Translations under genes and position numbers: made by a program
Virus record (IMG/VR): IMGVR_UViG_3300015360_000110
Location: 1-35,758 of that record
Direction: 5' to 3' (one strand)
Source: a virus
Length of the DNA stretch: 35,758 nucleotides
Notes under the pieces: generated by a model
What the model saw: only the letters and a program-made list of their open reading frames with translations
What the model was told of the DNA's origin: nothing
The model's database searches: none
Shown: positions 21,408 through 27,099 of the stretch, in pieces
Position numbering within the stretch: the first letter of the stretch is position 1
How the letters are laid out: each line of letters begins with the position of its first letter

Positions 21408-22310
21408 CTAGACGTAGGCGAGTTCCCGTTCAGGGACGGGCGCGGCCATCTGGGGGCTGATACCCACGCTTGCCGTGCCGCGCCCGTCATCCTCACAAGA
21501 GCAGCGGTGCCGCGCGAACGCGACGCCGTTCCTATCCGCATCTTCAACTACGGCAATCGCATGGCCCGCGCGCTTGTGCCACTCCCGCCATAGGTTCTTG
21601 ACGAGCAGCTTCACCGCGTACCGCATGGCCGCATTGTGCCGTCTGGCCTGCGTCCATTCGGGGCGCTCGGCCTCGTAGTACGCCTTTTTCGTGTCGTAGG
21701 CCACGCGGTACGGTTCGTCGCCCCCGACCTTGACGATTGACTCTCCGATCTGATGGCAGATCACCCGCCCTTGCGGCGCGTAGGCCGTCCCCACGCCACC
21801 AGGCACGCATGCCGGGTGATGGTCGGTCTTGCAGTCGGGCTTACAGCCGAGCAGATGAGAGAATCGGCAGTCGGTGTGCGTCCACGACACGCCCTTCTCG
21901 CGCTTCGGGGCGTGCCCGTCCACGACGTGCAGGCCCAAGTACTTCCAGAGTTTCGAGACGGTCGGGAACCGCCCGATGTCGCCGGTCACGCCGAGCAGAC
22001 GGCCGAAGCCCGGCAGGCCGATGCCGCGCTGCTCCTTGACCCACCCGGCCATGAAGTGTTGCTTGACCCGCATCGTGAGTTCGCGGTCGATGCCCTTCTC
22101 GATCTTCCGGTACAGCTCGACAGCGGCATAAGCCGCGTCAGTGTACCCGTCCATGCCGTCGCGCTCCATCGCGGCGACGCGGTTGCCGGCCGCGACGCGC
22201 TGTTGCTGCGCGTCCCACAACTGGCGGGCGTAGTGGGCGATCACGCCGTGCAGCACCGCAAGGTCGGCACTCTCCAGTTGGGTATCAGTGGCACGATGGC
22301 CGGCGCTCAT
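21408..22310 (-). CDS. IS110-like Transposase_20-domain protein lacking the DEDD domain
   Basis: 300 residues from ATG 22310, chosen for AAGGAG nine bases upstream; a start at 22346 has no ribosome site. Residues 1-90 are helical (coiled-coil-like). Residues about 92-245 match the C-terminal half of IS110/IS116 transposases: helix-hairpin-helix GIGLPGFGRLLGVTGDIGRF, then SKLWKYLGLHVVDG, and a late helix MRYAVKLLVKNLWREW. There is no N-terminal RuvC-like DEDD nuclease domain, and the usual serine-glycine after 'YxGLxP' is not seen (GHAPKREKG instead). An insertion at 145-168 has C148, C156, C160, C168 and histidines, a probable zinc site; C270/C272 follow. It may bind RNA or DNA without being a normal transposase. 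Hairpins C and D overlap its two ends. Confidence 0.7.
   Translation of the reverse strand: MSAGHRATDTQLESADLAVLHGVIAHYARQLWDAQQQRVAAGNRVAAMERDGMDGYTDAAYAAVELYRKIEKGIDRELTMRVKQHFMAGWVKEQRGIGLPGFGRLLGVTGDIGRFPTVSKLWKYLGLHVVDGHAPKREKGVSWTHTDCRFSHLLGCKPDCKTDHHPACVPGGVGTAYAPQGRVICHQIGESIVKVGGDEPYRVAYDTKKAYYEAERPEWTQARRHNAAMRYAVKLLVKNLWREWHKRAGHAIAVVEDADRNGVAFARHRCSCEDDGRGTASVGISPQMAAPVPERELAYV
21435..21488 (-). repeat. conserved-loop hairpin C, inverted copy inside the IS110-like gene
   Basis: Only minus-strand copy. Stem GACGGGCGCGGC / GCCGCGCCCGTC, 12 bp perfect. Left arm CGGCAAGCGT, core GGGTATCA (21465-21458), right arm GCCCCCAGA, then T and bulged G. It lies in the last 27 codons of the IS110-like gene, so it is contained in that gene's mRNA in the sense orientation. 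Confidence 0.85.
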
Positions 22311-22319
22311 GGGCTGCAC
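22248..22319 (+). repeat. conserved-loop hairpin D, overlapping the IS110-like gene start
   Basis: Inner stem GTCGGC / GCCGGC (6 bp, one G-U) at 22263-22304, outer stem GTGCAGC / GCTGCAC at 22248-22319. Left arm CTCTCCAGTT, core GGGTATCA (22280-22287), right arm GTGGCACGA. The minus-strand start codon (22310-22308) and part of its ribosome-binding region lie within the outer stem, so folding could affect translation of the gene. Confidence 0.8.
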
Positions 22320-22336
22320 TCCTTCGGGGGATAGGG

Positions 22337-22383
22337 TGGGCGGCATACAGATGCTGGATATCAGTGCGCTCTTCGGCCGCCCG
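22337..22383 (+). repeat. conserved-loop hairpin E
   Basis: Stem TGGGCGGC / GCCGCCCG (7 bp plus G-U). Left arm TACAGATGCT, core GGATATCA (22356-22363), right arm GTGCGCTCTT (ten bases, the only copy with this length), then C and GGCC. First of five tandem copies that fill the 348-base gap 22311-22658. Confidence 0.85.
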
Positions 22384-22403
22384 GTGGTGTGTTCGGTTGG
22401 CGG

Positions 22404-22449
22404 GAGCCGGCACTCGTGGTCTGGGTATCAGCGGCGTGATGGCCGGCTC
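22404..22449 (+). repeat. conserved-loop hairpin F
   Basis: Stem GAGCCGGC / GCCGGCTC, 8 bp perfect. Left arm CTCGTGGTCT, core GGGTATCA (22423-22430), right arm GCGGCGTGA, then T and bulged G. Preceded by a linker with TGTGTTCGG. Confidence 0.87.
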
Positions 22450-22465
22450 TTGTGTTCGGGGCGCG

Positions 22466-22513
22466 GTGCGCGGCAGCCCTCCTATGGGCATCAGGCCGGT
22501 ATCGGCCGCGCAC
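22466..22513 (+). repeat. conserved-loop hairpin G
   Basis: Stem GTGCGCGGC / GCCGCGCAC, 9 bp perfect. Left arm GCCCTCCTAT, core GGGCATCA (22486-22493, T to C variant), right arm GGCCGGTAT, then C. Preceded by a linker with TGTGTTCGGG. Confidence 0.87.
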
Positions 22514-22536
22514 TCGGCGCTGTTCAGGAGATCGGA

Positions 22537-22582
22537 ACGGCGGCACGTGCCCAGCGGGTATCAGTACGAAGTCGGCCGCCGT
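22537..22582 (+). repeat. conserved-loop hairpin H
   Basis: Stem ACGGCGGC / GCCGCCGT, 8 bp perfect. Left arm CGTGCCCAGC, core GGGTATCA (22556-22563), right arm GTACGAAGT, then C. Preceded by a linker with CTGTTCAGG. Confidence 0.87.
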
Positions 22583-22596
22583 CCGTCAGTGTTCAT

Positions 22597-22656
22597 GCGT
22601 GGGGCGCGGACATGCCACTGCCGGGTATCATGCGCCACGTGGCCCGCGCCCCACGC
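22597..22656 (+). repeat. conserved-loop hairpin I
   Basis: Longest stem: GCGTGGGGCGCGG / CCGCGCCCCACGC, 13 bp perfect. One extra base splits the usual CGGCA (CGG-A-CA). Left arm TGCCACTGCC, core GGGTATCA (22623-22630), right arm TGCGCCACG. It ends two bases before the stop of the 196-residue gene; on the minus strand it could also stall transcription at that gene's end. Confidence 0.87.
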
Positions 22657-22658
22657 GA

Positions 22659-23249
22659 TCAGGTAAAGGCGTTGGCTGGCGGCTTCGACTCGTCGTAGAG
22701 CCGAATCAGCGCAGCGTCATCGAACTTCTGCCCGACCGTCTCATCTCTCCCCAATGCCGCCTCGATGGCCCGGAAATACCTGGCGTTGTGTTCGCTGGCA
22801 ACCGCGTCGTTGCGGTACTGGTCAAACATGCGGCGGCACTGGGATTTGTCCATGAAGCGCAACGTGACCCACTCGCCGCCGATGCGGTACATGCCATCGA
22901 GCAGCGAGCGGTCCCTGATCCGCTCAACCGCGACCACGCGCGGCGACGGTTCCATGATCGGTGTCGGATGCCCCTCCGGCGTCGGCAGCAACAACTCTCG
23001 GAACGAGACGCCCAGGTTGGCCGGGCGCGCGGTCTTGTTGTGATCCTGCCAGATGGAGCCGACAGTCGCGGATGCCCCCAGCATTCGCGCCAGGTCCGCG
23101 AGTTTGCCCTGACGCTCCAGGTCGCTAAAGACACGCTCGGAAGCATCCTTCGGCTGCATCCCGCTGTTGATGTGTTCCTGCACTAGTGTCGTGATGTTCT
23201 TGCGCGTGACCTCTATCGGAGCGGCCTGCTTGCGTAACTCGACAGCCAT
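22659..23249 (-). CDS. 196-residue protein of unknown function in the hairpin island
   Basis: Good ribosome site (AGGAGG seven bases before ATG). N-terminal third is helical (ITTLVQEHINSGMQPKDASE, RVFSDLERQGKLADLARMLG), followed by VSFRELLLPTPEGHPTPIME and a mixed C-terminus (GEWVTLRFMDKSQCRRMFDQ, NARYFRAIEAALG). No transmembrane segment, signal peptide or recognised catalytic motif. It lies between hairpins I and J, transcribed from the divergent region near 23320 and followed by the IS110-like gene, so the two probably form one operon. It could be the partner protein of that gene. Function not assigned. Confidence 0.7.
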   Translation of the reverse strand: MAVELRKQAAPIEVTRKNITTLVQEHINSGMQPKDASERVFSDLERQGKLADLARMLGASATVGSIWQDHNKTARPANLGVSFRELLLPTPEGHPTPIMEPSPRVVAVERIRDRSLLDGMYRIGGEWVTLRFMDKSQCRRMFDQYRNDAVASEHNARYFRAIEAALGRDETVGQKFDDAALIRLYDESKPPANAFT

Positions 23250-23264
23250 CCGTTCCTCCTGTTG

Positions 23265-23316
23265 GCGAGCGCGGCACCGGCGGGTTGGATATCAAGCCAG
23301 GATCGGCCGCCCTCGC
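23265..23316 (+). repeat. conserved-loop hairpin J
   Basis: Stem GCGAGCGCGGC / GCCGCCCTCGC (10 of 11 pairs). Left arm CCGGCGGGTT, core GGATATCA (23287-23294), right arm AGCCAGGAT, then C. It lies in the 5' leader of the 196-residue gene, just before the Shine-Dalgarno, and next to the likely minus-strand transcription start. Confidence 0.85.
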
Positions 23317-23321
23317 TGGTA

Positions 23322-23351
23322 GACTATATACTCAGCCTATAGGTATGGGCA
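23322..23351 (-). promoter_or_regulatory. putative promoter of the 196-residue / IS110-like operon
   Basis: On the minus strand TTGCCC (23351-23346) is followed after 18 bases by TATAGT (23327-23322); TATATA gives a 16-base alternative. Transcription would start near 23315, so hairpin J would be the first structure of the mRNA, in its complementary form. The AT-rich stretch 23321-23345 includes CCTATAGG, a candidate operator for the adjacent ribbon-helix-helix protein. Confidence 0.45.
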
Positions 23352-23358
23352 AGTTCGC

Positions 23359-23364
23359 TATACT
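23359..23364 (+). promoter_or_regulatory. -10 box of the ribbon-helix-helix gene, leaderless
   Basis: TATACT six bases before ATG 23371, with no Shine-Dalgarno. It forms a divergent promoter pair with the minus-strand promoter at 23322-23351. No clear -35 box was seen. Confidence 0.45.
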
Positions 23365-23370
23365 CTTGGC

Positions 23371-23532
23371 ATGAGCCGAGATGAGTACGTGAAGTTCCTG
23401 GTCAGGCTGCCGTCCGGGCTACTAGATGCCCTGAAGACGTGGGCTGCAAAGAACCGCCGGTCGGTAACGGGTGAGATCATCTACCGCCTAGAGCGGTCCA
23501 TCCGCGCCGACGAACGCAAGCGCCAGGACTAG
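23371..23532 (+). CDS. ribbon-helix-helix (Arc/CopG-like) DNA-binding protein
   Basis: 53 residues: MSRDEYVKFLVRLPSGLLDA, then LKTWAAKNRRSVTGEIIYRL and ERSIRADERKRQD. The VKFLVRLP strand, the LLDALKTWAAKN helix and the RSVTGEIIYRLERSI helix match the Arc/CopG fold. Such proteins form dimers and repress their own promoters by inserting the beta-ribbon in the DNA major groove. Divergent from the 196-residue gene, it is the natural candidate to control the island, through the AT-rich intergenic region. Its TAG shares the CTAG palindrome with the stop of the convergent gene at 23529. Confidence 0.8.
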   Translation: MSRDEYVKFLVRLPSGLLDALKTWAAKNRRSVTGEIIYRLERSIRADERKRQD

Positions 23533-23720
23533 GCCGGCACGCCGATCCGAATGTCAACCTGATCCTCAGACCTGAACAGCAGCTCGCGCGGCCGGCCCGT
23601 CTTGCGGTCCAGCTTGACAACGAGCGACACACTGGACAGCGGCATGCCGGCGTCCAGCATGGCCCGGCGCTGCTCCAGGGCCAGCGTCACCGATCTGATG
23701 AGCGCGTCGGTTGTCGTCAC
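23529..23720 (-). CDS. small hypothetical phage protein
   Basis: 63 residues from GTG 23720, overlapping the TGA of the upstream gene (GTGA). Helical start (MTTTDALIRSVTLALEQRRA) and a beta hairpin (SVSLVVKLDRKTGRPRELLF) near the end. Family not recognised. It is the last gene of the fibre-like block before the regulatory island. Confidence 0.62.
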   Translation of the reverse strand: MTTTDALIRSVTLALEQRRAMLDAGMPLSSVSLVVKLDRKTGRPRELLFRSEDQVDIRIGVPA

Positions 23721-24103
23721 GATGCCTCCCGCGTCACGTCCAACGCTATCGCCAGCGTTCCCGACGCCACCGTCGTCACGGTTCCGTCAGCCTCGATCAT
23801 CTGCACGTCGCACTCCAGCGTCACGGGCTTTGCAAGCGCGTCCGTGTCCGCAGGGGCGAGCGTCACCACCAGTTCGCCGGCCGCCGCGTCCTGCACTGCG
23901 ATGCCGGCCCCGATGGTCTTCACGGCGACGGCGTCCACATCGGCGTCCTTGCGCTTGCGCTTCGCCGTGAACGACAAGTCGTTGCCGGTCAGGCCCGTCA
24001 GATTGACGGCCTCCATAACTCCTGTCGTCGCGTTTGGACGGGTGGTCGTGGCAAGGAGGCGGATGGTGTCGCCCCTGAATGCGGTTAGGGCAAAGCTGCT
24101 CAT
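23717..24103 (-). CDS. BppU_N-like virion protein
   Basis: 128 residues from ATG 24103, overlapping the stop of the repeat-protein gene (ATGA); the longer frame upstream is antisense-like Arg/Gly-rich and is excluded. FRGDTIRLLATTTRPNATTG, LTGNDLSFTAKRKRKD, ELVVTLAPADTDAL and TLECDVQMIEADGTVTTVAS fit the immunoglobulin-like N-terminal domain of baseplate/upper fibre proteins. Likely a structural component that anchors or decorates. Confidence 0.65.
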   Translation of the reverse strand: MSSFALTAFRGDTIRLLATTTRPNATTGVMEAVNLTGLTGNDLSFTAKRKRKDADVDAVAVKTIGAGIAVQDAAAGELVVTLAPADTDALAKPVTLECDVQMIEADGTVTTVASGTLAIALDVTREAS

Positions 24104-25197
24104 GAAACGATGACCTCCGCTGATGCTGACTCGTGGATGATGACGGACGCGCTGGCCTGGCGGTAGTGGATGACGGACGCCTCGGCTACCTGGTACACGA
24201 CGACGGACGCCTCGGCTACCTGGTACGCGACGACGGACGCCCATGCCTGTTGGTAGTGCGTGACGGTGGCGTCGGCGCGTCCGAGCGCCAGTAATACAGC
24301 CGAGCCCCCGAGTAGCGCACCAACGACCGTGGACGTGCCGGCCGCAGACCCAGCCAGGGGCACCGACGCCACCAGCGCGCCAACGAGCGTCGCCACGCCG
24401 GCCGCTGCTGCGACGACGCCCCGGTCCCTGCTCAGGAGCGCAGAGACGAGCGACGCGCCGAACACCGCCGCCGCAACCTGGACCGTCGCAGACAGCGCCG
24501 CGCTGGTGGACGACGTGCCTGCGACTGCCGCTGCAATGGGCACCGTAGCCGTCAGCGTGCCCGTGACCGTTGACGTGCCTGCTGCTGTGCCTGCTGCCGC
24601 CTCGATGCCGGCCGAGGTGACCGTCGCCGCACCCGTGAGCGTTGACGTGGCGTTGACGGTTGAGGCTATCGGCACTGTCGCGGTGGCTGTGGCCGTGGCG
24701 GTCGAGGTGCCGGCAACCGTGGCAGCAATCGGCACTGTGGCTGTCAGCGTGCCGGCTGCGGTGGACGTGGCGTTGACGGTCGCTGCAATACCGGCCGCGA
24801 CCAGCACAGCGCCCGTGACCGTGGATGTCCCTGCCGCCGTGGCGGCGATCCTGACCGTTGCCGTCGCTGTGCCGGTCACGGTCGAGGTGCCTGCCACCGT
24901 GGCCGCTAGCGGGACGGTCGCGGCGGCGGTGCCTGCTGCCGTTGATGTGCCGGTGACAGTGGCCGCGATGGGCACTGTGGCTGTCAGCGTGCCGGCTGCG
25001 GTCGAGGTGCCGGCAACCGTAGCCGCAACTGGTACTGAGACTGTGAGCGTGCCAGCCGTGGACGACGTGGTGCTGACCGAAGCGGCGATGGGCACTGTGG
25101 CCGTCAGCGCCGCCGTGACCGTCGATGTGCCGTTGACGGTGCCGGCCGCGTTCTCGGTGGCGCCGGCCGCAGACCGCAGCAGCAACAGGAGGGTCAC
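24100..25197 (-). CDS. repetitive Ala/Thr/Val-rich virion protein
   Basis: 365 residues from GTG 25197 (AGGGGAT six bases upstream). Residues about 20-240 are tandem copies of a 20-residue unit of type AATVAGTSTVTGTLTATVPI; the C-terminus carries 10-residue repeats YQVAEASVVV. Alternating small and beta-branched residues predict a beta-solenoid or beta-helix rod. No membrane anchor is apparent despite the hydrophobic start MTLLLLLRSAAG, which is short. Probably a fibre or surface protein. Codon usage is constrained, so the opposite strand is also open over 1.6 kb, a side effect. Confidence 0.65.
   Translation of the reverse strand: MTLLLLLRSAAGATENAAGTVNGTSTVTAALTATVPIAASVSTTSSTAGTLTVSVPVAATVAGTSTAAGTLTATVPIAATVTGTSTAAGTAAATVPLAATVAGTSTVTGTATATVRIAATAAGTSTVTGAVLVAAGIAATVNATSTAAGTLTATVPIAATVAGTSTATATATATVPIASTVNATSTLTGAATVTSAGIEAAAGTAAGTSTVTGTLTATVPIAAAVAGTSSTSAALSATVQVAAAVFGASLVSALLSRDRGVVAAAAGVATLVGALVASVPLAGSAAGTSTVVGALLGGSAVLLALGRADATVTHYQQAWASVVAYQVAEASVVVYQVAEASVIHYRQASASVIIHESASAEVIVS
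24520..25140 (-). repeat. 60-bp tandem repeats coding the 20-residue units
   Basis: About ten units with period 60 (for example GGCACTGTGGCTGTCAGCGT recurs at 24732 and 24972). Units differ at many third positions, so the array is not brand new, but some blocks are identical, consistent with recombination between units. Confidence 0.75.
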
Positions 25198-25246
25198 GTC
25201 AGATCCCCTGTCGATTCAGGATGGAGAGCGGCGCACGTGCCATCTG

Positions 25247-25897
25247 CTATCCGACCCCCAGGAGTGCCAGTCGCTGTTTGCGAGGGCCGCCTCCCCCGCC
25301 AGACGGCTTCCACGCGGCCCCGAAGCCGCGCATCACGAACTCGGTGCCGTGATCGACGGTCTGATTGCCAGTGGCACCGGCAGTTGCAATCTCTTTCGTC
25401 CAGGTGCCCATGTAGCTCGACGCTCCGAGTTGACGGCTGTACCCTGTCAGCGCAGTGGTCGTCTGCCCGTTGTCACTATTGAACGAGAACAGCATGTGCA
25501 ACGCTGCGTCCGTCACCGTCGTAATGCCCGTGATCGTCAGTGCGGCAAAACTGGCAGAGTCCCAGCCCGACCCGGCGACATCAACCGGCGTCGTGGAATC
25601 AACACCCGAGAGGGTCAGCCCCCCCACGCGGGCAATAGCGCTCGTCGTCCAAGAGTAGACGTAGCTATTGCCAGTATCGTTGTACTTGTAGTAGACCATC
25701 GCCCTGTAGTTAGGCGAGAGCGACTGCACCTCTGCAAGCAGGGTGAATCCAGACGGAGCCGTGACTGTTTCGGTGCCTTCGTAGTACAGGATTGCGACGA
25801 TCAGATCGGTGGCACTGGGCGCGCTCGCGAATGCCAGCGTGGCACTGTTGGCGAACACCGTGGACTCTTGCTCGGTCTGGACGACGGCGATTGCCAC
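25247..25897 (-). CDS. putative virion-associated beta-sandwich protein
   Basis: 216 residues from GTG 25897. MAIAVVQTEQESTVFANSAT, ATDLIVAILYYEGTETVTAP, YRAMVYYKYNDTG and TGNQTVDHGTEFVMRGFG suggest a jelly-roll domain like that of phage receptor or decoration proteins. The end is a glycine linker and a conserved-looking motif GGGGGPRKQRLALLGVG. A run of nine G lies in its 5' leader (25907-25915). No catalytic motif. Confidence 0.6.
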   Translation of the reverse strand: MAIAVVQTEQESTVFANSATLAFASAPSATDLIVAILYYEGTETVTAPSGFTLLAEVQSLSPNYRAMVYYKYNDTGNSYVYSWTTSAIARVGGLTLSGVDSTTPVDVAGSGWDSASFAALTITGITTVTDAALHMLFSFNSDNGQTTTALTGYSRQLGASSYMGTWTKEIATAGATGNQTVDHGTEFVMRGFGAAWKPSGGGGGPRKQRLALLGVG

Positions 25898-25906
25898 TGG
25901 TCAGCA

Positions 25907-25915
25907 CCCCCCCCC
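25907..25915 (-). repeat. G9 homopolymer in the leader of gene 25897
   Basis: Nine G (minus strand) within the 26-base gap between genes 25924 and 25897, about ten bases before the GTG start and overlapping its probable ribosome site (AGGGGGGGG). Slippage would change the spacing or strength of the site. Confidence 0.8.
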
Positions 25916-25923
25916 TATCACCC

Positions 25924-27099
25924 TTACTCTGCGGCCACGTAGCCCGATGCGTTCACATAGACCGCACTGCCGGTGGTGACGTTCACTACCTCCAGCAGGG
26001 TCGCGGCGGTGCCCCGCAACGGCGGGTCGAAGGTGCAAGCAAAGCCGCCGCCGGCCGCTTGTGCCCAGCCTCGGTGCAGGACCGTGCCCGCCGCGCCGTC
26101 GCGGATCAGCACCTCGGTCGATACCGTGGCGTGGCCGTTGACGACCTGAACCGACTTGAGGTAGTTTCGGACGCCGGCTCCGGCAGACGCCTTGACCGTG
26201 ACTGCGGTGGTGTTGACGAGGCCGCCGCTCGCTGCTGCATACGACCATGTCAGGTCGGGCACCGCGTCAAGTTTGACGATCTGTTTGCCGAGGATCGTGC
26301 TGATTGCGTTCACCCGGTCGGCTGACGCTACAGCGGTGGCGTCGGATGTTCGGGCCTGAAACCCAACCTTGACCGGGTTGCCGGCGTCTACGCCATCAGA
26401 GGCCACCGAGCCGACCGTCTGTACGATGTCGTCAGTGGCAATGGTCACGCGCTGGACACCCGCTGCTCTTGCGCCCGTGTTCAGGGCGATTGCCACGCCG
26501 CCTTGTTGCGAGACGTTGGTGACGGTGGATACCGTCGTCACCACGCCGGCGGTGATCGCCGTTTTCAGTGAGCCTGTCGCGTTGACCTGGAGCGGCGCGT
26601 AGTCACCGTCGGTTCCGACCAGCGAGGTGTCGGCGTCGCGACGGACCGCGAGGCCCATCACGCCCACGTCGCCGGATGTGTGAACGGCGTCTTCGGCCTT
26701 GCCAAGATTCGCGGCAGCGGTGCCAGGGACTACAGCCGTGGTGATCGACCCAACATCGTGCGCGTTGACGGTGACGGTCGGCATCGTCAGCACGTCCACG
26801 TCGCCGATGTTGTTCGTGCCGGCTGCGAGCGTTGGCAGCGACGCAAGGCTGACCGCCTGAGTTCCGGTGCCAGCGTTGGCCGTCACTGTGCCGCTGACGG
26901 TCACGTCGTTGTTCGCGCCGAGGTTGACGAGCAGCCCGTCTGTGCCGTCGCCGGGCAACTTGGTCAGCGTGCGCGAGCCTTCGGCGCCGGTGACGAACGC
27001 TACCTGAACGATCTGCGCCTGGGTCGTGTCGCCGGAGTACGTCACCTCGTCCCCGGTGACGAGAACCCCCGTTCCTGGGAGCGTCGTGTTATCGGCCAT
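25924..27099 (-). CDS. putative tail or head fibre structural protein
   Basis: 391 residues. Ser/Thr/Val-rich with many short strands: LLVNLGANNDVTVSGTVTAN, GDVDVLTMPTVTVNAH, VGVMGLAVRRDADTSLVGTD and GDYAPLQVNATGSLKTAI resemble phage structural proteins that carry a 'dynamic filter' like header. The C-terminal 110 residues (VRNYLKSVQVVNGHATVSTE, RGWAQAAGGG, YVNASGYVA) form a compact beta domain. ATG follows the TAG of the previous gene directly (TAGATG) with GGAG nearby. Confidence 0.65.
   Translation of the reverse strand: MADNTTLPGTGVLVTGDEVTYSGDTTQAQIVQVAFVTGAEGSRTLTKLPGDGTDGLLVNLGANNDVTVSGTVTANAGTGTQAVSLASLPTLAAGTNNIGDVDVLTMPTVTVNAHDVGSITTAVVPGTAAANLGKAEDAVHTSGDVGVMGLAVRRDADTSLVGTDGDYAPLQVNATGSLKTAITAGVVTTVSTVTNVSQQGGVAIALNTGARAAGVQRVTIATDDIVQTVGSVASDGVDAGNPVKVGFQARTSDATAVASADRVNAISTILGKQIVKLDAVPDLTWSYAAASGGLVNTTAVTVKASAGAGVRNYLKSVQVVNGHATVSTEVLIRDGAAGTVLHRGWAQAAGGGFACTFDPPLRGTAATLLEVVNVTTGSAVYVNASGYVAAE

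Noticed and set aside
21408-22346. A complete, mobile IS110 element
   Set aside because: No DEDD nuclease domain, no usual Ser-Gly motif and no recognisable element ends or core duplication were seen. Treated as a domesticated or separate family.
22280-22660. CRISPR array at the tandem repeats
   Set aside because: The conserved part is split, short and lies in a hairpin loop; stems change from copy to copy, there is no constant repeat of 23-40 bases, and no cas gene is present.
22288-22698. 136-codon plus-strand frame over the hairpin array
   Set aside because: It has no ribosome site and its sequence follows the hairpin repeats; better explained as structured non-coding DNA.
24260-25942. 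560-codon plus-strand frame opposite the repeat protein
   Set aside because: It is open because of the 60-bp repeat composition; it covers three well-supported minus-strand genes and lacks a ribosome site.
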